DNA of 9,465 bases from an uncultured Coriobacteriales bacterium (GTDB lineage Bacteria; Actinomycetota; Coriobacteriia; Coriobacteriales; UMGS124), in assembly GCA_934662525.1 (NCBI GenBank), contig CAKUKJ010000066.1:1-9465 (forward strand), written 5' to 3'. The position numbers were made by a program, and so were the translations under genes. This document shows, piece by piece, positions 1-4,918 of this stretch. The notes beneath the pieces were generated by a model. It searched no databases. It was not told where the DNA came from and was given only the letters and a program-made list of their open reading frames with translations. The stretch's first letter is position 1, and the number at the start of each line of letters is the position of its first letter.

Positions 1-497
1 ATCTTGCCGTCCTTGATGGTCACCGTGACGGGCACGTCGCCGCCGATGCCCTTGGAGCTGGCGGTGTACTCGCCGTCGGTGTAGGCGGCGTCGGAGGAGG
101 CGGCGTCCTTGGTGTCGGCGGCCTTATCGTCGGCCTGCTCGTCGGTCGCGGCGGCGTCCTTCGTGTCGGCAGCCTTGTCCTCAGAGGTGGCATCCTTAGA
201 CTCGTCGGCAGCCGCGTCCTTATCGGCGTCGTCGTCGGACTTCTCGGCGTCAGCCTTGTCGTCGGCAGCCTCGTCGGTAGCAGCCTCGTCGGTCTTCTCG
301 GCGTCGGCAGTCTCAGCCTCGTCGGTGCCCTCAGCCTCGGTGTCGGCGGCCTCGGTGTCGGTCGTGGCCTCGACGGTGGCAGCGGGCTCCTCGGCAGGGG
401 TGTAGGTCTTCTGCTCGGGCTCGCCGCAACCCACTGCAGTGGCCACGAGGGCCGACATGGCAGCGGCAGACAGGCCGATCAACGCACGGTTGTTCAT
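1..497 (-). CDS. FMN-binding-domain lipoprotein, N-terminal part (C-terminus beyond window)
   Basis: Partial gene running off the left edge; 165 complete codons are visible. Translation starts at ATG 497, preceded by a strong AAGGAGG ribosome site. Residues 1-24 form a lipoprotein signal (MNNRALIGLSAAAMSALVAT, then AVGC), so the protein is probably lipid-anchored at Cys24 outside the membrane. Residues about 25-135 are a low-complexity linker of D, E, A, K and T, with an imperfect 17-residue repeat around AADTKDAA. From about residue 137 the motif YTDGEYTASSKGIGGDV, followed by VTVTIKDGKI, matches the start of the FMN-binding domain family (PF04205 type), seen in fumarate-reductase-linked and RnfG/NqrC-like proteins. 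Members usually carry FMN covalently on a Ser/Thr near the domain's end, which lies off the window. Family assignment rests on this opening motif only. A role in extracytosolic electron transfer is inferred. Confidence 0.8.
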   Translation of the reverse strand, partial: MNNRALIGLSAAAMSALVATAVGCGEPEQKTYTPAEEPAATVEATTDTEAADTEAEGTDEAETADAEKTDEAATDEAADDKADAEKSDDDADKDAAADESKDATSEDKAADTKDAAATDEQADDKAADTKDAASSDAAYTDGEYTASSKGIGGDVPVTVTIKDGK

Positions 498-797
498 TGT
501 TGCCTCCTTGACGGATTCCAGGGCACCTTACCCCGGAGCGGTACAACCAGTACAGAACGCGTACATATTGGCTTATTTTCGGCCCGGGTGGGGAGGTGGA
601 ATCCCCTGCCCCCGCCCGCCTTCATATAAGTTTCGCGTTCGCAACACGCAGTTAACGCAATTCATTCCCATGTCGCTAGAATGAGCTTCCAACGTGCGCG
701 CCTCCAACTGCGCACGCCTGTCCGGCGCCATCAGTTTCTTGCCGCCGGCACCGCAGCCAACGCGCGGCATCGCCGCCAAGCCACTAAGGAGCCGCTC
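498..797. promoter_or_regulatory. Divergent intergenic region between the FMN-binding lipoprotein and the ACT/citrate synthase unit
   Basis: This 300-bp stretch has no convincing gene and must hold both promoters. A frame open from 681 joins the ACT gene in frame, but its start overlaps the best -10 box and its composition is unlike the ACT domain. AT-rich tracts at 562-580 and 621-630 could serve the minus-strand lipoprotein gene, though no clear -35/-10 pair is seen there. A G/C-run segment (582-620) can form a weak GGGGA/TCCCC hairpin. In the likely 5' leader of the ACT gene, CGTGCGC (693-699) pairs perfectly with GCGCACG (710-716) around a 10-nt loop. Confidence 0.5.
652..682 (+). promoter_or_regulatory. 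Possible promoter of the ACT/citrate synthase unit
   Basis: TAGAAT at 677-682 resembles a sigma-70-type -10 box, with TTAACG (652-657) as a possible -35 element. The 19-bp spacer is longer than ideal. Transcription would begin near 689, giving a leader of about 110 nt before the ACT start. This is a pattern match only. Confidence 0.35.
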
Positions 798-1076
798 ATG
801 GAAAAGACACGCATCGTCGTCACCGTGCTCGGAGCTGATCGTTGCGGCATCGTCGCCGCCGTCGCCGGGGCGCTTTCGGAATGCGACGGCAACATCGTCG
901 ACATCTCCCAAACAATCTTGTCGGGCATCTTCACCATGACCATGCTCGTGGACCTCGATGAGACCAAGACGACGTTCGACACGCTGCGCGAGACCCTTCT
1001 CGCCCTCGACGAGAAGCTCGACGTGCAGATTCAAGTGCAGCGCGAGGACGTCTTCCGCTTCATGCACAGGATCTAG
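798..1076 (+). CDS. Small ACT-domain protein (UPF0237 type)
   Basis: A 92-residue protein that is essentially one ACT domain plus a short tail. It opens with the typical beta strand and turn KTRIVVTVLGADRCGIVAAV (residues 3-22), where GADRCGIVA is the ligand-loop region. GNIVDISQTILSGIFTMTML follows (31-50), then a second helix around DTLRETLLALDEKLDV. This pattern matches the stand-alone UPF0237/GcvR-like ACT proteins. ACT domains bind small ligands, often amino acids, and usually regulate a partner; no ligand can be named here. ATG 798 is chosen because AAGGAG lies 7 nt upstream and the domain starts at once; an in-frame start at 681 is rejected. The citrate synthase gene begins 15 nt after the stop, so the two are probably cotranscribed. 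The family's common neighbour, a DUF711 protein, is absent here. Confidence 0.88.
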   Translation: MEKTRIVVTVLGADRCGIVAAVAGALSECDGNIVDISQTILSGIFTMTMLVDLDETKTTFDTLRETLLALDEKLDVQIQVQREDVFRFMHRI

Positions 1077-1091
1077 TTAGAGAGGCTCCCC

Positions 1092-2558
1092 ATGCAACAG
1101 CCCACAGCCAGCGCCTTGACCGACCAGCAGCTGCCATGCGAGACGCCCGAGCCCTGCGACATCTATGAGCGTTTCTCCGACACCTACCAGATAGACCCGC
1201 ACCAGTTCGAACGCTCAAACGTCAAGCGCGGGCTTCGCAACTCCGACGGCACGGGCGTGGTGGCCGGCGTCACCAAGATCTCCAACGTGCACGGCTATGT
1301 GGTGAACGAGGGCGACCAGGAACCCTGCGAGGGACGTCTCACCCTACGCGGCTACACTATAAACGACCTGGTAGACGGCACGGCTGGACAGGGTCGCTTC
1401 GGCTACGAGGAGCTGCTGTACCTGCTGCTGTCGGGCCATCTCCCCACGCGGCGCGACCTGGCCACGCTCACGAGCGTGCTCGATGCCGAGCGCGACCTGC
1501 CGCGCGGCTTCGTGAACGACCACATCCTCACAAGCCCCTCGCAGGATGTCATGAACATGCTGAGCCGCTGCGTGCTGCACCTCTACGCCACCGACCCCAT
1601 GCCCAACGACACCGGCTTCAAGCACGAGGTGGACACGGCGCTCAGCCTCATCTCGCGCATGCCGCGCATCGCCGTGCTCTCCTACTACTCCATCCAGCAG
1701 TGCTATCACGGCGGAGACATGGTATGGCACGGGCCCCGCGCCGGGCTTTCGACCGCCGAGACCATCCTGGACGCCCTGCGTCCCGACCACGCCTACTCCG
1801 ACGACGAGGCGCATATGCTCGACGTCATGCTCATGCTCCAGGCCGAGCACGGCGGCGGCAACAACTCCACGTTCACCTGCCGCGTGCTCACCTCGAGCGG
1901 CACCGACCCCTACTCGGCCTACGCCGGGGCCATCGGCTCGCTCAAGGGCCCCAAGCACGGCGGGGCCAACCGCAAGGTGCGCGAGATGTGCCTCGACATT
2001 GAGCGGCACGTGGACGACTGGTCCGACGAGGGCCAGGTGGCCGACTACCTGCGCCGTATCGTGCGCAAGGAGGCCGGCGACGGCACGGGCTTGGTCTACG
2101 GCATGGGGCACGCGGTGTACACGCTGTCCGACCCGCGCGCGCGCATCTGCCACAAGTACGCCTCGCGGCTTGCCAAGGGCACCGAGTTCGAGCGCGAGCT
2201 TGCATTGCTTGAGAATATCGAGAAGATGACGCCGCAGGTCATGGCCCAGGAACGCGGCACGCGCAAGGTGCTGTGCGCCAACATCGACCTGTACACGGGC
2301 TTCGTCTACAACATGCTCGGCATCCCGGTGGACCTCTACACCCCCATGTTCGCCACGGCGCGCATGGCAGGCTGGGCGGCGCACCGCTTCGAGGAGCTTG
2401 AGAGCGGCAGGCGTATCATCCGCCCGGCATACAAGAGCGTCATCCAGCGCCGCGACTACGTGGACATCGACGAGCGCGGCACGGCGTTTGTGGAACTCGC
2501 GCCCGAGCAGATGGGAGGTGCCGCCCCGCGCTCCAACCCCGACGCCATCGGCGACTAA
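1092..2558 (+). CDS. gltA: Citrate synthase (citrate/2-methylcitrate synthase family)
   Basis: A 488-residue cytoplasmic enzyme expected to condense acetyl-CoA with oxaloacetate to give citrate and CoA. The catalytic set is present: His289 in GSLKGPKHGGANRKV, His340 in YGMGHAVYTLSDPRA, and Asp399 in NIDLYTGF. Substrate-binding arginines are expected at Arg349 (DPRA) and Arg424 (ATARMAGWAAH), and RIIRPAY follows near the C-terminus. It is longer than the ~430-residue E. coli enzyme, mainly through about 50 extra N-terminal residues and a longer segment between the two histidines, as in many anaerobe homologues. ATG 1092 has only a weak purine-rich site (AGAGAGG) upstream, so it may depend on translational coupling to the ACT gene 15 nt before. 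In an anaerobe the likely role is 2-oxoglutarate/glutamate supply. Methylcitrate synthase activity cannot be excluded from sequence; no prp-type neighbours are seen. Confidence 0.95.
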   Translation: MQQPTASALTDQQLPCETPEPCDIYERFSDTYQIDPHQFERSNVKRGLRNSDGTGVVAGVTKISNVHGYVVNEGDQEPCEGRLTLRGYTINDLVDGTAGQGRFGYEELLYLLLSGHLPTRRDLATLTSVLDAERDLPRGFVNDHILTSPSQDVMNMLSRCVLHLYATDPMPNDTGFKHEVDTALSLISRMPRIAVLSYYSIQQCYHGGDMVWHGPRAGLSTAETILDALRPDHAYSDDEAHMLDVMLMLQAEHGGGNNSTFTCRVLTSSGTDPYSAYAGAIGSLKGPKHGGANRKVREMCLDIERHVDDWSDEGQVADYLRRIVRKEAGDGTGLVYGMGHAVYTLSDPRARICHKYASRLAKGTEFERELALLENIEKMTPQVMAQERGTRKVLCANIDLYTGFVYNMLGIPVDLYTPMFATARMAGWAAHRFEELESGRRIIRPAYKSVIQRRDYVDIDERGTAFVELAPEQMGGAAPRSNPDAIGD

Positions 2559-2568
2559 AAGTTGGATG

Positions 2569-2651
2569 GAAATTCCATTTGGCCGCGTTCCGCAAACGCT
2601 CATGTACGTCCAGTACACATCGCATTTGCGCGCCTTGCCAAATGGAATTTC
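2569..2651 (-). repeat. Long palindromic repeat element, copy 1 (candidate structured RNA)
   Basis: The outer arms GAAATTCCATTTGGC (2569-2583) and GCCAAATGGAATTTC (2637-2651) are perfect 15-bp reverse complements. Inside them, 2590-2599 and 2622-2631 form a second stem of 9 pairs out of 10 positions. At the tip, TGTAC (2603-2607) pairs with GTACA (2613-2617) around a 5-nt loop. The strand is given as minus because the one irregular pair in the middle stem is U-G in a minus-strand transcript but A-C in a plus-strand one. It lies 10 bp after the citrate synthase stop. Function is unknown; a REP-like repeat or a small RNA domain would both fit. Confidence 0.85.
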
Positions 2652-2672
2652 TTTTTGAGGAGTTCCGACCCA

Positions 2673-2745
2673 CATTTGGCCGCGTTGTGCGGAGGCTCAT
2701 GTACGTCCAGTACACATCGCCTCCACACGCCTTGCCAAATGGAAT
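2673..2745 (-). repeat. Long palindromic repeat element, copy 2 (candidate structured RNA)
   Basis: Second copy of the preceding element, offset by exactly 97 bp. The 26-bp core (2695-2720) and the 18-bp right flank (2728-2745) are identical to copy 1 (2598-2623 and 2631-2648). The outer stem is shorter: CATTTGGC (2673-2680) with GCCAAATG (2734-2741). The middle stem, 2687-2696 with 2719-2728, pairs at all 10 positions in a minus-strand RNA, counting one U-G, although its sequence differs from copy 1. The tip hairpin TGTAC/GTACA is unchanged (2700-2704, 2710-2714). Confidence 0.85.
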
Positions 2746-2769
2746 CCACCTTTTATACCATGCGACGAG

Positions 2770-2814
2770 AAAGCGCCCCCTGCTTGGCATATAACCAGGC
2801 AGGGGGCGCTTTTT
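2770..2814. terminator. Strong intrinsic terminator shared by two convergent units
   Basis: AAAGCGCCCCCTGC (2770-2783) is the exact reverse complement of GCAGGGGGCGCTTT (2799-2812), around a 15-nt loop. A five-T run (2810-2814) follows on the plus strand, so it can end transcription from citrate synthase. Read on the minus strand it starts 12 nt after the trigger-factor-like gene's stop, with a shorter T run (TTT then C). It is therefore probably bidirectional. Confidence 0.9.
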
Positions 2815-2825
2815 CGTGAGGTCTC

Positions 2826-4316
2826 TTACAGCAGCGTGAGCTTGGGGCCGTCGCCCGCGGGGCGCTCGGAGCGGGGACGCGACTCGCCGCCGCCCAGGAT
2901 GACCGTGCCCGTGGAGGCAACGCCCTTAGGCAGCTGCGCGACAAGCCACTCGTTGGCACGCATGCGCAGGGCCATCTCGCACATCTTGGGCATCTGGCCC
3001 GAGTCAACGAGGCTTTGGTAGGCCTCCTGCTCGTGGCCGGGCGCCATCTGGCTCACGACGGCGGAGATGTCCTTCTCGTCAAGCTGGATGTCGAGATGGT
3101 CGGCCAGCGAGTCGAGTGCGAGGCCGCGGCGCAGGGCGTCCTTGGCCTGCTGCGTGAGGTCGGCCTCCCAGGCGGCGCGGTCAAAACCGGGCTGGGCAAA
3201 CACGTCGTCGAGCGTGAGGCCCTGCATCTGCAGGCGCTGCATCGTCTCGGACAGCAGCTCGTCGCGCATCTTGGCCACATAGCGCTCGTCGGGCTCGCCC
3301 TCCAGGCGCTTGGCAAGCTCGTCGGCCGTGAGCTCGAGCAGCTTGGCGTGCTGGTCGGCGTCGGCCTGGCGCTCGAGCATCGTGCGCACCTTGCTGCGAA
3401 GTCCCAGCAGCGTCTGGGCCTCAGGCAGGTTCTTCATCACCCATCCGTCGTCGATGACGGCCGGCACGCTGTGCTGAATCTCGTCGATCTGCACCTTGAC
3501 CTGCACGACCTGATAGGAGACCTGCCCGTCGGCGGCCTGCATGGGAAGCGACAGGCTGAACTCCTTGCGCGCGCGGGGCGCCATGCCCACGAGCTCGTCG
3601 TCGAACTCGTCGCCCAGCTGGCCCGACCCCACGAGGTAGGGCACATGGCGGCCGGTGAGCTGCGGGAAGGGCTTGCCGTCTGCCGTGGAGTCGAGGTTGA
3701 GGCTCACGTGCGCCCCCCGCTCAACTGCCGTGGCGGCAGGGTCGTTCTCCCAGGTGGCAAGCTCCTTGGACATGTTGTCGAGATAGGCCGACACGTCCTT
3801 GGAGGTCACGGTCTGCTTCTCAGGCACCTGCACGCGCACCGGGTCGTAGGAGGACAGCGCGAAGTTGGGGCGCATGAGGCAGTCCATCTTGAACACGTAA
3901 TCCTGCCCCTCCACCGGGGGCTCGCTCGTGAGGTGGTCGGGGTCGAGGAACGGCATGACGGAGGTACGCAGCAGGGCCTTGGAGAAGAAGTGACGCTGCA
4001 CGAACGTCGTGACGAACGCGTCGAACGACCCCTCGCCCATCTGCGAGCGGATGGCCTCGAGCGTCTGCTTGTCGGCGGGAGCGCCGAACGTGGCGGCAAG
4101 CCCCTCTTTGGCCTGCTTGACGGCTTCGGCGACCTCCTCGGCGGGGGCGGTCACCGTGAAGTGCGCCATGCCCGTGGCATCGGTCGTCACAAGCACGCCG
4201 ACGCTGCCCGGCTTGGGGTCGTACGCAAGCTCGCAGCCGTCGGCAGGCGCGGCGTTGTTGAACTCGGGGAAGGCGACCGTCTTCTTCGGCCCCTTGAAAT
4301 CGAGAACCTCGCCCAT
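2826..4316 (-). CDS. Trigger-factor-like chaperone lacking the ribosome-docking signature
   Basis: A 496-residue protein with the domain order of trigger factor (Tig). About residues 50-160 resemble the N-terminal domain (FTVTAPAEEVAEAVKQAKEG, later DYVFKMDCLMRPNFAL). Residues 200-280 are a degenerate FKBP-like PPIase domain (GAHVSLNLDSTADGKPF, YLVGSGQLGDEFDDELVGM). Residues about 285-465 are a helical, SurA-like C-terminal domain. Trigger factor folds nascent chains at the ribosome exit, but the usual GFRxGK docking loop is missing: the matching stretch reads LAATFGAPADKQTLEAIRSQ (73-92). About 50 extra residues precede the family's usual start. ATG 4316 is chosen because it lies 1 nt after the HIT gene's stop and upstream codons overlap that gene. 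A C-terminal tail rich in G, S, R and P follows residue 470. Probably a paralogue or specialised chaperone rather than the housekeeping Tig; this is inference. Confidence 0.8.
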   Translation of the reverse strand: MGEVLDFKGPKKTVAFPEFNNAAPADGCELAYDPKPGSVGVLVTTDATGMAHFTVTAPAEEVAEAVKQAKEGLAATFGAPADKQTLEAIRSQMGEGSFDAFVTTFVQRHFFSKALLRTSVMPFLDPDHLTSEPPVEGQDYVFKMDCLMRPNFALSSYDPVRVQVPEKQTVTSKDVSAYLDNMSKELATWENDPAATAVERGAHVSLNLDSTADGKPFPQLTGRHVPYLVGSGQLGDEFDDELVGMAPRARKEFSLSLPMQAADGQVSYQVVQVKVQIDEIQHSVPAVIDDGWVMKNLPEAQTLLGLRSKVRTMLERQADADQHAKLLELTADELAKRLEGEPDERYVAKMRDELLSETMQRLQMQGLTLDDVFAQPGFDRAAWEADLTQQAKDALRRGLALDSLADHLDIQLDEKDISAVVSQMAPGHEQEAYQSLVDSGQMPKMCEMALRMRANEWLVAQLPKGVASTGTVILGGGESRPRSERPAGDGPKLTLL

Positions 4317-4317
4317 G

Positions 4318-4716
4318 CTACTCGCCCTGCTTTGCGTTGAGATGGGCGACGTTGGTGGCGTTGGGGCCCCAGTCCTGGTCGTTGGGGCGGGGCATCCAAC
4401 CGCCGCCGAGCATGTGCACATGGAAGTGCTGCACGCTCTGAGAGGCGTCCTCGCCGGTGTTCACCATGAGGCGGTAGCCGTTCTTGAGACCCTTGATGTC
4501 GGCGACCTTGCGCACCGCGCCGAACACGTGGCCCAGCGTCTCCTCGGGCACGTTGTCGCCGATGTTGGCGTAATGGTCCTTCGGGATGATGAGGGTGTGG
4601 ACAGGCATGAGGGGCTCGAGGTCGTCGAACGCAATGACGTAGTCGTCCTCGTACACCTTGTTGGTGGGAATCTCGCCGGCGGCGATCTTGCAGAAGATGC
4701 AGTTCTCGTCCTTCAT
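4318..4716 (-). CDS. HIT-family nucleotide-binding protein (HinT-like)
   Basis: A 132-residue cytoplasmic protein of the histidine-triad superfamily, whose HinT branch hydrolyses nucleoside phosphoramidates. The triad HFHVHML places histidines at 97, 99 and 101, followed by GGGW. The N-terminus CIFCKIAAGEIPTNKVYEDD (6-25) is typical of HIT proteins, with a C-x2-C pair (Cys6, Cys9) that together with later histidines often binds zinc. PVHTLIIPKDHYANI (38-52) is the conserved central strand. Length is normal for the family. The start at ATG 4716 has AAAGGAG 7 nt upstream; in-frame codons further up overlap the divergent transporter gene and are rejected. It is the first gene of a two-gene unit with the trigger-factor-like gene 1 nt downstream. 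The physiological substrate cannot be told from sequence. Confidence 0.95.
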   Translation of the reverse strand: MKDENCIFCKIAAGEIPTNKVYEDDYVIAFDDLEPLMPVHTLIIPKDHYANIGDNVPEETLGHVFGAVRKVADIKGLKNGYRLMVNTGEDASQSVQHFHVHMLGGGWMPRPNDQDWGPNATNVAHLNAKQGE

Positions 4717-4918
4717 GGGGGCGCTCCTTTGCTCGGCTGGAAGGCAGTTGTGTTGCGCCCACAAGCTTAGCACGGGGCAGGGCCGCACGACCCGCGCGCA
4801 GGCAAGCAGGACATACCCACCACCGGTCTGAAGCTCACGCATAAAGCACGAACGTATGAGAGAATGCCCCGTGCATCGCGCCCGCAGCCCAGCGGCGCCC
4901 AGAGGAAACGAGGTTCCC
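4717..4918. promoter_or_regulatory. Divergent intergenic region with 10-bp inverted repeat
   Basis: A 202-bp region separating the minus-strand HIT unit from the plus-strand transporter, so it should hold both promoters. No convincing -35/-10 pair is visible; CATAAA and TATGAG around 4841-4860 are possible -10 boxes for the transporter. GCACGGGGCA (4770-4779) and TGCCCCGTGC (4865-4874) are perfect inverted copies 85 bp apart, one near each gene, which could be paired operator half-sites. No regulator gene is adjacent. Confidence 0.4.

Noticed and set aside
109..405. Ser/Ala/Val-rich open frame on the plus strand
   Set aside because: It is the antisense reading of the acidic linker of the FMN-binding lipoprotein, whose start has a strong ribosome site and lipoprotein signal.
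540..554. Look-alike of the repeat's apical hairpin upstream of the lipoprotein gene (minus-strand TGTACTGGTTGTACC)
   Set aside because: It matches the repeat tip at 12 of 15 positions, but without the flanking stems. A match this loose is not surprising by chance in a window of this size.
582..620. Possible G-quadruplex or terminator in G/C runs
   Set aside because: The runs are irregular, the hairpin is only 5 perfect pairs, and no T run follows on either strand.
681..797. N-terminal extension of the ACT protein starting at 681
   Set aside because: The start overlaps the predicted -10 box, the extension is basic and unlike the family, and ATG 798 has a good ribosome site and begins directly with the ACT strand.
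573..1067. Minus-strand open frame across the ACT gene and its leader
   Set aside because: It covers the well-supported ACT domain in antisense, has no ribosome site of note and shows no family motif.
1344..2675. Long open frame antisense to citrate synthase
   Set aside because: It lies opposite a gene with a full catalytic set. Its Val/His/Ala-Gly-rich, family-free translation is a by-product of G/C-ending codons on the other strand.
2569..2745. CRISPR array
   Set aside because: There are only two units, the repeated part is longer than a CRISPR repeat, and the differing segments are paired stems, not unrelated spacers.
2562..2819. Small open frames over the repeat elements on both strands
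   Set aside because: Repeated peptides in these frames are what the duplicated palindrome would give by chance; the variable stem changes preserve pairing, not protein sequence.
3015..4340. Long open frame antisense to the trigger-factor-like gene
   Set aside because: Same GC-rich antisense effect: a repetitive Leu/Gly/His/Val composition with no recognisable domain, while the opposite frame has clear trigger-factor architecture.
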